64,000 nucleotides of DNA from Roseiarcus sp963824475 (GTDB lineage Bacteria; Pseudomonadota; Alphaproteobacteria; Rhizobiales; Beijerinckiaceae). Positions 1 to 8,215 of the stretch are shown here, piece after piece. Position numbers and translations under genes: made by a program. The notes beneath the pieces were generated by a model. That model searched no databases and had not been told where the DNA came from. It saw nothing but the letters and a program-made list of their open reading frames with translations. Location: assembly GCA_963824475.1 (NCBI GenBank), contig CAWGPR010000012.1, positions 806,001-870,000 of the forward strand. Direction: 5' to 3'. The stretch's first letter is position 1; every line of letters starts with the position of its first letter.

Positions 1-674
1 GCGGCCCGTTGCGCTTCTGACAAAAGCACGGTGCGGTCGCGGTCCGCGCGGGCCATGATTTGCTGCGCCCATTCGAATCCTTGCGCGCGCAATTCCTTGG
101 CCTCGCGCTCGCGCTCCGATTTCATGCGGTCGTAGATCGCCTGGCTTGTCTCCATCGGCAAGTCGGATCGGTCGAAGCGCACTTCGTCAACGGCGATGCC
201 GAGCGGCTTGGCCTTGGCTGCGACCTCACCCTTGATGACATCGAGGATATGCCCGCGCTCCTCGGTCAGAAGCGCGCGCAGCGGAACCTGGCCAAGCTCG
301 CGCCGGGCGGAGGAACTCACGAGCTGAGCGAGCTGCGCATTCGCCGCTTCGTTCGTCCGCAACGCCTGATAAAAGCGCAACGGATCGAAGATGCGATAGC
401 GGGCGTAGGGGCGCACTTCGAGCCGCTTCTGGTCGCCCATGATGACCTGCTCTAGCGGCGGCTCGAGCAGGAGCGAACGGGTGGATGTGACGTAGACGCT
501 GTCGATGAACGGCGCCTTGAATTTGAGGCCGGGCTCATCGACGACGCCAACCGGCGCGCCAAGCCGCACGACCAAAGCCTGCTCGCCCTCGTTGACGATG
601 TAGACCGAGGCGGCGATGAGGTAAAGGACGACCGCCGCGACGCCGAGCGCGGCCAACAGCGGTTGGCGCCTCAT
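1..674 (-). CDS. hflC: HflC, modulator of FtsH protease (C-terminus cut by window edge)
   Basis: HflC is a membrane-anchored SPFH/band-7 protein that forms a large complex with HflK around the FtsH protease. The gene starts at 674 and runs off the left edge, so the stop is not seen. The translated start (MRRQPLLAALGVAAVV) has a short basic N-terminus followed by one hydrophobic membrane segment and then the NEGEQALVVRLG stretch that opens the band-7 domain. Its ATG overlaps the hflK stop as ATGA, so the two genes are translationally coupled. The order hflK-hflC is the usual one. Only about 225 codons are visible. Confidence 0.93.
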   Translation of the reverse strand, partial: MRRQPLLAALGVAAVVLYLIAASVYIVNEGEQALVVRLGAPVGVVDEPGLKFKAPFIDSVYVTSTRSLLLEPPLEQVIMGDQKRLEVRPYARYRIFDPLRFYQALRTNEAANAQLAQLVSSSARRELGQVPLRALLTEERGHILDVIKGEVAAKAKPLGIAVDEVRFDRSDLPMETSQAIYDRMKSEREREAKELRAQGFEWAQQIMARADRDRTVLLSEAQRA

Positions 675-1768
675 TTGCCAGGCTCCTCCGCCGGCGCAGG
701 CAGTTTGAATTCGGTCACCGGCATAACGGGAACGACGCTCGTGACGCCCTTTCCGGATGTGTCGACGATCACCTTGGAGGATCGGCGCAACAGCTCGTCG
801 ACGCTGTCCATATAGAGACGCCGGGCGGTGACCTCCTTGGCCGCTTCATAGGTTCTCAACAGCGGCGTGAAAGCGTCCGCGTCGCCGCGCGCAAGGTTGA
901 CGACTTGGATCTTGTAGGCTTCGGCTTCTTGCCGGATGCGCTCGGCGTCGCCGCGCGCTCTCGGCAGGATGTCGTTGGCGTAGGCCTCGGCCTCGTTGCG
1001 CGCGCGCTCCTGGTCGGCGCGAGCCCGCTGCACGTCGTTGAACGCGTCGATGACGGCTGGAGGCGGCTCGACGCGCTGCAACTGAACCTGTGTGATCTCG
1101 ACACCGGTTTGCTCGTCGTCGAGCAGCTTCTGCAGCAGCGCCTGCGTCTCGTCGGCGATCTGCTGGCGCTTGTCCGACATCGCCGCCTGGATGGGGGTGC
1201 GGCTGATGATGTCGCGCAGCGCCCCTTCGGCCGCGATCCTCACCGCAAGCTCAGGATTGTCCACCTTGAATAGGAACTGGCCCGGATCGCGGATCTTCCA
1301 GAATACAGCGCCGTCCGCTTCCACGATGTTCTCGTCCCCGGTCAGCATTTGCCGACCGCGGCCCGTCTCACTGTCCGTCGGCGCGCCCGGCGACGGAGCG
1401 CCAAGCTGGATCTGATTGATCTGCGTCACTTTGGGCAGGAGCACAGAGTCGATCGGGTACGGCAGGTGGACGTGCAGGCCGGGTTCGGTGGTCGCCACCC
1501 ATCGACCGAAGCGCAGCACGACGCCCTGCTCGTCCGGTTCAACCCGGTAGAGGGAAGTGGAGAGCCAGGCGAGGAGGACGAGGCCCGCCAAGGCGACAAC
1601 CCCGCGTCGGTCGAGGCGGGGCAAGCGGAAGAGGTCGCCGACGCTGGCGCGAAGGGCGCCCCATACATTCAGCGGGACTGCGAACGGATCGTCCTCGCGC
1701 GCCTCCCGATTCACGGGAGCCTCCTTACCCGTTTCGACAGCGATCGCCCGCGCTTCAGTCCTGTCCAA
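671..1768 (-). CDS. hflK: HflK, modulator of FtsH protease
   Basis: Protein of 365 residues, partner of HflC in the inner-membrane complex that limits FtsH proteolysis. A polar N-terminal segment of about 55 residues is followed by one transmembrane helix near residues 57-75 (VVALAGLVLLAWLSTSLYRV) and then the SPFH/band-7 domain beginning VEPDEQGVVLRFGRW. The second half is a charged coiled-coil rich in Arg, Glu and Ala (ERARNEAEAYANDILPRARG), typical of the family. The N-terminal Gly-rich stretch common in enterobacterial HflK is short here. It overlaps hflC by four bases and follows rlmN on the same strand. Confidence 0.95.
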   Translation of the reverse strand: MDRTEARAIAVETGKEAPVNREAREDDPFAVPLNVWGALRASVGDLFRLPRLDRRGVVALAGLVLLAWLSTSLYRVEPDEQGVVLRFGRWVATTEPGLHVHLPYPIDSVLLPKVTQINQIQLGAPSPGAPTDSETGRGRQMLTGDENIVEADGAVFWKIRDPGQFLFKVDNPELAVRIAAEGALRDIISRTPIQAAMSDKRQQIADETQALLQKLLDDEQTGVEITQVQLQRVEPPPAVIDAFNDVQRARADQERARNEAEAYANDILPRARGDAERIRQEAEAYKIQVVNLARGDADAFTPLLRTYEAAKEVTARRLYMDSVDELLRRSSKVIVDTSGKGVTSVVPVMPVTEFKLPAPAEEPGK

Positions 1769-1781
1769 CCGCCAAACTCTC

Positions 1782-2969
1782 CTAAAGCATCAGGCGAGCG
1801 CGAGCGCGCAGCTTTTCGCTCTCGCTCTTGAGCTGGCCGCAGGCGGCGAGAATGTCCCGGCCCCGCGGCGTGCGCACCGGGCTCGCGTAGCCGGCGTTGA
1901 AGACGATCTCCGAGAAGCGCTCGATCGTCTCCCAGTCCGAGCACTCGAACGCGCTTCCGGGCCAGGGATTGAACGGGATGAGGTTGATCTTGGCGGGCAG
2001 ACCTTTCAGTAGGCGCACGAGCGCCCTGGCCTCCGCCGCGGAATCATTGACGCCCTTCAGCATCACATATTCGAAAGTGATGCGCCGCGCGTTGGAGGCG
2101 CCGGGATATTCGCGGCAGGCCTTGATGAGCGTTTGAATCGGATATTTGCGGTTCAAGGGCACGAGCTTGTCGCGCAGCGCATCGCCGGTCGCGTGCAGCG
2201 AGACCGCGAGCATGGTTCCGCACTCGGCGCCTAGCCGCGTCATCTCGGGAACGACGCCGGAGGTCGAGACGGTGATGCGCCGCTTCGATATCGACAGGCC
2301 GTCGCCGTCGGTCAGAATGGCGATTGCGTCACGCACGGCGTCAAAGTTGTAGAGCGGCTCGCCCATGCCCATGAACACGATGTTGGACACCGCGCGCACG
2401 CCCTCGCCCTTGGGCGTGAGCCCGTCCTCCGGAGCAACCCCGCCGGGAAAGTCGCCAAGCCGGTCGCGGGCGACAAGGACTTGGCCTACGATCTCTGCCG
2501 CCGTCAGGTTACGCACCAGCGGCATCGTGCCGGTATGGCAGAACGAGCAGTTGAGGGTGCAGCCGACCTGGCTCGACACGCAGAGCGTGCCCCGGTCGGA
2601 TTCCGGAATATAGACGCATTCGATCTCCGCGCCCTTGTCGAAGCGGTGGGCTTGGGCCAAGCGCAGGAGCCATTTGCGGGCGCCGTCTGCGGAGACCTGT
2701 TCGGCCACGATTTCAGGCCGCTCGAGCGTGAAGCGCTCGGCGAGCTTCTCGAGCAGCGGCCGGGCGATGTTGCGCATCGCCGAGAACTCGCGCGCGCCGC
2801 GATGGTAAATCCAGTGCCACAACTGCGCCGTGCGCATCTTGAGCTCGCGCTCGGGCACGCCGATTTCGGCAAGCGCGCGCAAGAGCTCGGCGCGCGTCGC
2901 CCCGGCGAGGCGCACGGAGGCGCTATCCTCGGCTTTCAAGGCGGCGGCGGTCATGGCTGTTTCTACCAT
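1782..2969 (-). CDS. rlmN: RlmN, dual-specificity 23S rRNA/tRNA adenine-C2 methyltransferase
   Basis: Radical-SAM enzyme that methylates A2503 of 23S rRNA and A37 of some tRNAs. The protein has 395 residues. The radical-SAM cysteines are visible as C137-x3-C141-x2-C144 in GCTLNCSFCHTG. Conserved segments SNIVFMGMGEPLYN, SLHATGDALRD and NLIPFNPWPGS follow, and the C-terminal VRTPRGRDILAACGQL holds the second catalytic cysteine that carries the methyl group. The start could also be the internal Met at residue 6. The length matches the family. It is 13 bp upstream of hflK in the same orientation, so the two may be cotranscribed. Confidence 0.96.
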   Translation of the reverse strand: MVETAMTAAALKAEDSASVRLAGATRAELLRALAEIGVPERELKMRTAQLWHWIYHRGAREFSAMRNIARPLLEKLAERFTLERPEIVAEQVSADGARKWLLRLAQAHRFDKGAEIECVYIPESDRGTLCVSSQVGCTLNCSFCHTGTMPLVRNLTAAEIVGQVLVARDRLGDFPGGVAPEDGLTPKGEGVRAVSNIVFMGMGEPLYNFDAVRDAIAILTDGDGLSISKRRITVSTSGVVPEMTRLGAECGTMLAVSLHATGDALRDKLVPLNRKYPIQTLIKACREYPGASNARRITFEYVMLKGVNDSAAEARALVRLLKGLPAKINLIPFNPWPGSAFECSDWETIERFSEIVFNAGYASPVRTPRGRDILAACGQLKSESEKLRARARLML

Positions 2970-3067
2970 GCGACGCGGGCAGCGACCAACGCCGAGTTGT
3001 CGCAGCGTCTCGCCGCCCGGGGCTTCGGAGCTTGGCGGCCCGAAAACGGGTACGATCGAAACAATTT

Positions 3068-3090
3068 GGTATCATAATCGTCTTGATACC
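3068..3090. promoter_or_regulatory. Palindromic operator of vapBC
   Basis: Perfect 7-bp inverted repeat GGTATCA / TGATACC with a 9-bp spacer. It covers the -35 box of the promoter directly upstream of vapBC. VapB-type antitoxins of the AbrB fold bind such inverted repeats for autoregulation, so this is the likely operator. This is inferred from position and symmetry only. Confidence 0.6.
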
Positions 3091-3111
3091 TGATCCTCCG
3101 CAGGGTACTAT
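3083..3111 (+). promoter_or_regulatory. Putative sigma70 promoter of vapBC
   Basis: The -35 box TTGATA (3083-3088) and the -10 box TACTAT (3106-3111) are separated by exactly 17 bp and lie about 35 bp upstream of the vapB start. The palindrome at 3068-3090 overlaps the -35 box. Confidence 0.6.
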
Positions 3112-3143
3112 ACAGCGGGTTGGGATTGGATGCCCTGGAGGTC

Positions 3144-3395
3144 ATGATGGCGCAAGCGGTCAAAATCATCGAGGGCGGCAAGCTCGTGATCCCCGCCTCC
3201 ATGCGCAGAGCGATGGGGATCGTCCGCGGCGACACTGTGGTCGTCGAATTGCTTTCGGACGGCGAGTTGCGGGTGCGCCCGCTCGCGTCCGCGATCCGGG
3301 AAGCGCAGCAGATCGTTCGCAAGTCAGTCAGGCGGGATCGAAGCCTGGCGGATGAATTGATGCGCGAGCGCAAACAGGACGCCGTTCGTGAGTGA
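3144..3395 (+). CDS. vapB: VapB-type antitoxin (AbrB/MazE-like swapped-hairpin)
   Basis: Small protein of about 83 residues. The first 45 residues form an AbrB/SpoVT-like swapped-hairpin DNA-binding fold (KIIEGGKLVIPASMRRAMG, then a VVVEL strand). The charged C-terminal half (RKSVRRDRSLADELMRER) is the likely toxin-neutralising tail. Two adjacent Met codons, at 3144 and 3147, follow a GGAG ribosome site. The second has the better spacing, so the true start may be 3147. The stop overlaps the following toxin gene by 8 bp, the usual antitoxin-toxin arrangement. The symbol refers to the family, not a proven orthologue. Confidence 0.88.
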   Translation: MMAQAVKIIEGGKLVIPASMRRAMGIVRGDTVVVELLSDGELRVRPLASAIREAQQIVRKSVRRDRSLADELMRERKQDAVRE

Positions 3396-3774
3396 GACTT
3401 ATGTGCTGGACGCATCCGCCGTTCTCTGCCTGCTCCAGGAGGAAAAAGGCGCCGAGCGCGTTGCGCGCGCATTGCCAGCGGCGGTCATCGGCGCGGTCAA
3501 TTATTCCGAGGTCGTCGGTAAACTTGTCGAGGCGGGAATCGACGAGGCGACGATCGACGGCTTGATCAACACGCTGCAACTGAAGGTGATTCCGTTCGAC
3601 CGGATTCAGGCTCGGCTGGCCGGCTCCCTTCGCGCCACGACCCGGAAGCTCGGCCTCTCGCTTGGCGATCGCGCCTGCCTGGCGCTGGCTGCGGCTGGAG
3701 ACGCAACGGCGCTCACTTGCGAGCGAAGCTGGGCGAAACTCGAGGCGCCCTGCAAAGTCGAGACATTGCGCTAA
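3388..3774 (+). CDS. vapC: VapC-type PIN-domain toxin ribonuclease
   Basis: PIN-domain protein of 128 residues starting at a GTG. PIN toxins are Mg-dependent endoribonucleases that cut tRNA or rRNA. The acidic catalytic residues are visible: D8 in YVLDAS, E41 in NYSEVV, and D94 in SLGDRACLAL. The fourth position, usually Asp in a TADR-like motif, is Glu here (LTCERSW, E112). That is a conservative change, so the enzyme is probably active. It overlaps the antitoxin gene by 8 bp and is transcribed from the same promoter. The stop is followed by the convergent guaC. Confidence 0.9.
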   Translation: MSETYVLDASAVLCLLQEEKGAERVARALPAAVIGAVNYSEVVGKLVEAGIDEATIDGLINTLQLKVIPFDRIQARLAGSLRATTRKLGLSLGDRACLALAAAGDATALTCERSWAKLEAPCKVETLR

Positions 3775-3802
3775 GCGCCACGACCTTCCGTCTCGACCCC
3801 CG

Positions 3803-4846
3803 TCAACCCCCAAACACGTCGTTGGTCTGCGCGGTCACGCGCACGAAGGTGGTGCGCTTCGACACCTCCTTGAGGTGGGCTGCGCCGATGTAGGTCATCA
3901 TCGAGCGCACGCCGCCCATGACCTCGGCCATCGTTCCGTCCACCGATCCGCGATAGGGCGTCTCGACCGACTTGCCCTCGGCGGCCCGATAATGGGCGAC
4001 GCCGCCGGAATGTTTCCGCATCGCCGTCTCCGACGACATGCCGTAGAAGGTCATGGCGACCGGAATCTTCTCGCCGCCTCGCTCCTCGTAGCGGATATCG
4101 CCGTCGCATTCGTCATGGCCGGCGAGCATGCCTCCCAGCATGACGAAATCGGCGCCCGCTCCGAACGCCTTGGCGACGTCGCCGGGCGCGGTGCAGCCGC
4201 CGTCGGCGCAGACTTGGCCCTTCAGCCCGTGCGCGGCGTCGGCGCATTCGATGATGGCCGAGAGCTGCGGATAGCCGACGCCGGTCACCCGTCGCGTTGT
4301 GCAAACCGAGCCGGGACCGATGCCGATCTTAACGATGTCCGCGCCGGCGAGGATCAGCGCCTCCGTCATGTCGCCGGTGACGACGTTGCCGGCCATGATC
4401 ACGGCGTGCGGGTAATCGTCCCGCACCCGCTTGACTGTCTCCAGGAATTTTTCCGCATAGCCGTTGGCGACGTCGAGGCAGATGAACCGGATCGGCGCCG
4501 CCTTGGCGACCGCGGCCAGCTTCTTGACGTCGGCGGCGGTGGTGCCAAGCGAATAAAAGGCGTGCGCGCCGTCCGGGGAGGCGAAGAACTCGGCGAGCTT
4601 AGGCTCCGGATAATGCTTATGCAGCGCGGTCAGCGCGCCAGACTTGCCGAGCGCATGCGCCATCGACATGGTCCCCGTCACGTCCATGTTGGCGGCGATG
4701 AGCGGAAAGCCCTTCCATTCCGAGCCGGTGTGCAGGAAGCGGAAGGCGCGGTCGACCTCGACGGCGCTGCGGGTGTTAAGCGTCGAACGCTTGGGGCGGA
4801 TGAGGACGTCCTTGAAATCGAGCTTGACGTCGGTTTCGATGCGCAT
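3803..4846 (-). CDS. guaC: GMP reductase
   Basis: Catalyses NADPH-dependent deamination of GMP to IMP, recycling guanine nucleotides. The protein of 347 residues is a single TIM barrel without the CBS pair found in IMP dehydrogenase. The catalytic loop GIGPGSVCTTRRVTGVG carries the active-site Cys, and VCADGGCTAPGDVAKA and GGMLAGHDEC match GuaC rather than GuaB. Its start at 4846 is only 45 bp from the left end of an IS630 element (4891). The native promoter region is therefore probably displaced, and expression may depend on sequence from the element. The GuaB enzyme of the opposing route is 7.4 kb downstream. Confidence 0.95.
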   Translation of the reverse strand: MRIETDVKLDFKDVLIRPKRSTLNTRSAVEVDRAFRFLHTGSEWKGFPLIAANMDVTGTMSMAHALGKSGALTALHKHYPEPKLAEFFASPDGAHAFYSLGTTAADVKKLAAVAKAAPIRFICLDVANGYAEKFLETVKRVRDDYPHAVIMAGNVVTGDMTEALILAGADIVKIGIGPGSVCTTRRVTGVGYPQLSAIIECADAAHGLKGQVCADGGCTAPGDVAKAFGAGADFVMLGGMLAGHDECDGDIRYEERGGEKIPVAMTFYGMSSETAMRKHSGGVAHYRAAEGKSVETPYRGSVDGTMAEVMGGVRSMMTYIGAAHLKEVSKRTTFVRVTAQTNDVFGG

Positions 4847-4932
4847 GACTGATCCGGCGGATGTCGGGAAGGGTGGATTTCTTCAATAATCTAGTACCTC
4901 GGCACAGTGATCTTGACCGGTTGAATCCGGGG

Positions 4933-5189
4933 TCAAAGTAACTCTGGCAGCTGTGTCGGATCAACGAGCAGTTCGATGCTGCGGGCGTTCTCGGCTGCCG
5001 CCTAATGAAGCCAGCTTGTTCGAGCGTCAGTACCATCTGGTGCACGGAAGGCGGGCTGACGCGAAAATAGTCCTGCATCTCAGTTTCGGCCGGCGGCCGG
5101 CGGTGCAGGCGCGTGTAGAGGTGGATAAACGCCAGATATTGGCCCTGCCTGGGTGTGAAGGTTTTTGCAGGGCGACTCACTCCGGCCAT
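4933..5189 (-). pseudogene. LexA-like DNA-binding accessory protein of the IS630 element, frameshifted
   Basis: The first 60 or so residues read MAGVSRPAKTFTPRQGQYL and HRRPPAETEMQDYFRVSPPS, a winged-helix domain like the LexA N-terminus (no protease domain). Such small genes accompany some IS630 transposases. After FIRRQP the reading frame changes. In the frame one base over, translation continues ENARSIELLVDPTQLPELL and ends at 4933, the natural end of this family. One base has therefore been lost near 4995. The unshifted frame runs on as nonsense to 4776 inside guaC. The gene points at guaC and is divergent from the transposase. Confidence 0.75.
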
Positions 5190-5232
5190 CCAATTCAGCT
5201 GTTCGTGCGTGCCTCAACACGAGGAGGCACGG

Positions 5233-6393
5233 ATGAATGTACGCTATCGGGTCGAACTCAGCCAAACCGAACGCACCGAACTGACGGAGCTTCTGAGCGG
5301 CGGCAAGCATGCGGCACGCAGGCTCAAGCGGGCGCAGATATTGTTGGCGGCGGATGGCGGCGCCAGCGACGAGGCGATCGCGACCAATGTCGGCGTGGGC
5401 AGCTCGACCGTCTATCGGACTAAGCGCCGCTTCGTCCTCGGCAACCTGGAGGCGGCGCTCAGCGAAGAGCCGCGCCCCGGAGCAAACCGCAAGCTCTCGG
5501 GCAAGGAGGAAGCCCTGCTGGTGGCAACGGCCTGTTCGAGTCCACCCGCGGGCCGCGCTCGCTGGACGCTGGAGTTGCTGTCCGGTGAACTGGTCAGGCT
5601 GACTGCGCACGAGAGTGTGTCGCGCGAGACGGTGCGTCGGCGCTTGGCCGAAAATGACCTCAAGCCATGGCGCAAGGACATGTGGTGCATTCCGCAGGTC
5701 GACGCCGACTACGTCGCCCGTATGGAGGAGGTGCTCGATCTTTATTCCGAAGCGCCCGATCCCGAGCGCCCGGTGGTCTGCTTCGACGAGAGCCCGATCC
5801 AGCTCATCGGCGAGGTCCGCCGGCCGATCCCGCCCGAGCCGCGGCAAATCGAGCGCTACGACTGCGAATATAAACGCAACGGAACCGCGAACCTGTTCGT
5901 GTTCTTGGATGTGAACCGCCCCTGGCGCAAGGTGAAGGTCACCGAACGGCGCGCCGCCGAAGACTTCGCCGTCTGCATGCGCGACCTCACCGATGTCCAT
6001 TATCCCGAGGCGGAGCGCATTCGCGTGGTGCTCGACAACTTGTCGACCTATTCCGCCGGCGCGCTCTACCAGACTTTCCCAGCCGACGAAGCGCGACGGG
6101 TGCTGCGCCGGCTGGAGTTCCACTACGTCCCCAAGCACGCCAGCTGGCTGAACATGGTCGAGATCGAGATCGGCGTCCTGGCCAGTCAATGTCTCGATCG
6201 GCGCATCGAAAGCTACACCCGGCTTGTCGCCGAGACCGCTGCTTGGGAGAAGCGACGCAACGCCGAATGCGCCCGCATCAACTGGATGTTCACAACCCAA
6301 AAAGCCCGCGCCAAAATGGGGCGCGCTTACCCCAAGCCCACGCTCAAATCAGACCAAAATCAAAGAGTCAAAACCTCTGTGACGAGGTACTAG
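5233..6393 (+). CDS. IS630-family transposase
   Basis: Intact transposase of 386 residues. An N-terminal helix-turn-helix region (ASDEAIATNVGVGSSTVYRTK) is followed by a DDE catalytic domain with D185 in VVCFDESPI, D268 in VVLDNLS and E310 in NMVEIEIG. The start at 5233 is preceded by a GAGGAGG ribosome site. The stop codon TAG lies within the right terminal repeat. All catalytic residues are present, so the element may be mobile. Confidence 0.93.
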   Translation: MNVRYRVELSQTERTELTELLSGGKHAARRLKRAQILLAADGGASDEAIATNVGVGSSTVYRTKRRFVLGNLEAALSEEPRPGANRKLSGKEEALLVATACSSPPAGRARWTLELLSGELVRLTAHESVSRETVRRRLAENDLKPWRKDMWCIPQVDADYVARMEEVLDLYSEAPDPERPVVCFDESPIQLIGEVRRPIPPEPRQIERYDCEYKRNGTANLFVFLDVNRPWRKVKVTERRAAEDFAVCMRDLTDVHYPEAERIRVVLDNLSTYSAGALYQTFPADEARRVLRRLEFHYVPKHASWLNMVEIEIGVLASQCLDRRIESYTRLVAETAAWEKRRNAECARINWMFTTQKARAKMGRAYPKPTLKSDQNQRVKTSVTRY

Positions 6394-6456
6394 TTATCGC
6401 GGCCGCAAACCTCAACGAGCGGGCCTTTGGGCGCGAATGTCACGGGAGATCGACCA

Positions 6457-7092
6457 ATGGCGGACGAACTGGTTCTGTACACCAACCCGATGTCGCGCGG
6501 CCGCATCGCGCGATGGATGCTGGAGGAAGTCGGCCAGCCTTACCGAGCCGAAATTCTCGAATATTCCGGATCGATGAAAGCGCCCGAGTATCTGGCGATC
6601 AACCCGATGGGCAAGGTGCCGACGCTGCGCCACGGCGAGACGATCGTCACCGAAGTGGCGGCGATTTGCGCCTATCTCGCCGATGTGTTTCCGGCGGCGG
6701 ACCTCGCGCCACCGCCGGGGTCGCGACTGCGCGGCCCCTATTATCGCTGGCTGTTTTTCGCCGCGGGTCCGGTCGAAGCGGCCAACACCAACAAGGCGCT
6801 CAGCGTCGTCGTGCCGCCGGAGCGGACCGGGATGGTCGGATATGGCAGCCAAGAGCGGGCGCTCGCCGCGCTCGAAGATCAACTCAAGCGCTCTGAGTAC
6901 ATCGCGGGCGAGCGCTTCACCGCCGCGGACGTCTATGTCGGATCGCATATCGGCTGGGGCATGATGTTCGGCGCGGTCGACAAACGGCCTGCGTTTGAGC
7001 GCTATTGGGAGCTTGTAAGGGCGCGTCCTGCCGCCCAGCGGGCGCGTGAGATCGACGACAAGCTCGTCGCAGAGCAACAAAAAGCCGGCTAA
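6457..7092 (+). CDS. Glutathione S-transferase family protein
   Basis: Protein of 211 residues with the two-domain GST layout. A thioredoxin-like N-terminal domain (ELVLYTNPMSRGRIARWMLEE) carries the NPMGKVPTL segment with the cis-Pro and then TEVAAICAYLAD for glutathione binding. An all-helical C-terminal domain follows (IAGERFTAADVYVGSHIGW). The Ser in NPMSRGR is a plausible catalytic residue. The start at 6457 has a GGGAG ribosome site 8 bp upstream, and this choice removes ten upstream codons. Substrate unknown. It sits just right of the IS630 element and upstream of an SDR gene. Confidence 0.88.
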   Translation: MADELVLYTNPMSRGRIARWMLEEVGQPYRAEILEYSGSMKAPEYLAINPMGKVPTLRHGETIVTEVAAICAYLADVFPAADLAPPPGSRLRGPYYRWLFFAAGPVEAANTNKALSVVVPPERTGMVGYGSQERALAALEDQLKRSEYIAGERFTAADVYVGSHIGWGMMFGAVDKRPAFERYWELVRARPAAQRAREIDDKLVAEQQKAG

Positions 7093-7126
7093 GGGCGATC
7101 AGACGCCCGGGCGAAGAGGTAGACGG

Positions 7127-7873
7127 ATGCGATTGAAGGGCAAGGCGGCGCTGGTGACCGGCGCGGGGCAGGGGTTCGGGTTCGGCATCGCCGAGGCGTT
7201 CGTTCGCGAAGGCGCGCGCGTGGCGTGCCTGGACCTCAAGGGTGATGTCGCGGAGGCGGCCGCCAAACGGTTCGGCGCCTCGGCGATGGCGGTGCAAGCC
7301 GACGTTTCAAACCGCGCGGACGTCGAGCGCGCGGCGCGCGCGGCGATCGACGCGCTCGGTCGCGTCGACATCGTCGTCAACAACGCCGGCACGACCCATC
7401 GCAACAAGCCGCTCATGGAGGTTCAGGAGGCGGAGTTCGACCGCATTTTCGCCGTCAACGTCAAATCGATCCTGCTGACCGCCCAGGCCTTCATTCCGCA
7501 TATGCGCGCTCACGGCGGCGGCGTTTTCATCAACGTCGGCTCGACCGCGGCTCTGCGCCCGCGCCCGGGCTTGACCGTCTACAACGCCTCGAAGGGCGCG
7601 GTGCACCTGATGACGAAATCGATGGCGGTCGAGCTTGCGCCCGACAAGATTCGGGTCTGCGCGCTCGCCCCGGTCGCCGGCGAGACCCCGCTGCTCGCCA
7701 TGTTCATGGGCGAGGATACCCCGGAGAAGCGCGCCGCCTTCAAAGCGACGGTTCCGCTCGGCCGGTTTTCCACGCCCCAAGACGTGGGCGCTGCGGCGCT
7801 CTTTCTCGCCAGCGACGAGGCTGCCTTCCTGACGGGGGTGGTGCTGGAGGTCGATGGGGGAAGGTGCATTTGA
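7127..7873 (+). CDS. SDR-family oxidoreductase
   Basis: Classical short-chain dehydrogenase of 248 residues. The NAD(P)-binding motif is TGAGQGFGFGIA, followed by the NNAG motif and the catalytic YNASK, and it ends with the usual TGVVLEVDGG. LDLKG after the second strand places an Asp at the end of strand 2, which favours NAD over NADP. The start at 7127 is chosen because it gives the standard N-terminus MRLKGKAALVTG. It follows the GST gene by 34 bp and may be in its operon. The substrate cannot be read from the sequence. Confidence 0.87.
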   Translation: MRLKGKAALVTGAGQGFGFGIAEAFVREGARVACLDLKGDVAEAAAKRFGASAMAVQADVSNRADVERAARAAIDALGRVDIVVNNAGTTHRNKPLMEVQEAEFDRIFAVNVKSILLTAQAFIPHMRAHGGGVFINVGSTAALRPRPGLTVYNASKGAVHLMTKSMAVELAPDKIRVCALAPVAGETPLLAMFMGEDTPEKRAAFKATVPLGRFSTPQDVGAAALFLASDEAAFLTGVVLEVDGGRCI

Positions 7874-8215
7874 GCTTAGCGAGCGGCGCAACGGCGCCCC
7901 TGTAGACGCGCGCATGTCGGCGTGACGCCGAAGCGCTTTGACTCGCTGGTCGGCTCGTTCGCGGCGCACGGGCTCGCTCTTCCTTGACAAACTGGCCATG
8001 CCTGTGCGGTTTTGAGCGGTCAACGCGATCAACTGGCGCCGGGAGGGTCGTATGGAGCGGAATCCGCGGGCTCGCTTGATTGCAGCGCGGGCCCTCTCGC
8101 CGCGGTGGCGAGGCGGTTGAACGGCCGTCGGCGATCCTCCGCGGCGGTTGAAGCGGCGCGCGGGCTCGATCGCACGCCCGGCGAAGCGGCTCTCGGTGGC
8201 GCGCGGAAACTCACG
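7874..8215. other. Intergenic region before otsA-like gene
   Basis: No convincing gene. The downstream reading frame stays open from 8012, so an earlier start for the trehalose-phosphate synthase cannot be excluded. That stretch is low-complexity Arg/Ala/Gly and looks non-coding. Confidence 0.4.

Larger units (their letters stand above)
4891..6393. mobile_element. IS630-family insertion sequence
   Basis: Element of about 1.5 kb bounded by CTAG at 4891-4894 and 6390-6393. The ends are imperfect inverted repeats: the left begins CTAGTACCTCGGCACAG and the right, read inward, begins CTAGTACCTCGTCACAG, with TTGAC matching further in. IS630 elements duplicate TA on insertion, consistent with the CTAG borders. 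It carries a plus-strand transposase, whose stop codon lies inside the right repeat, and a divergent, frameshifted LexA-like gene. Confidence 0.92.

Noticed and set aside
3662..4852. 396-residue plus-strand frame over guaC
   Set aside because: Antisense of guaC; composition fits a shadow frame.
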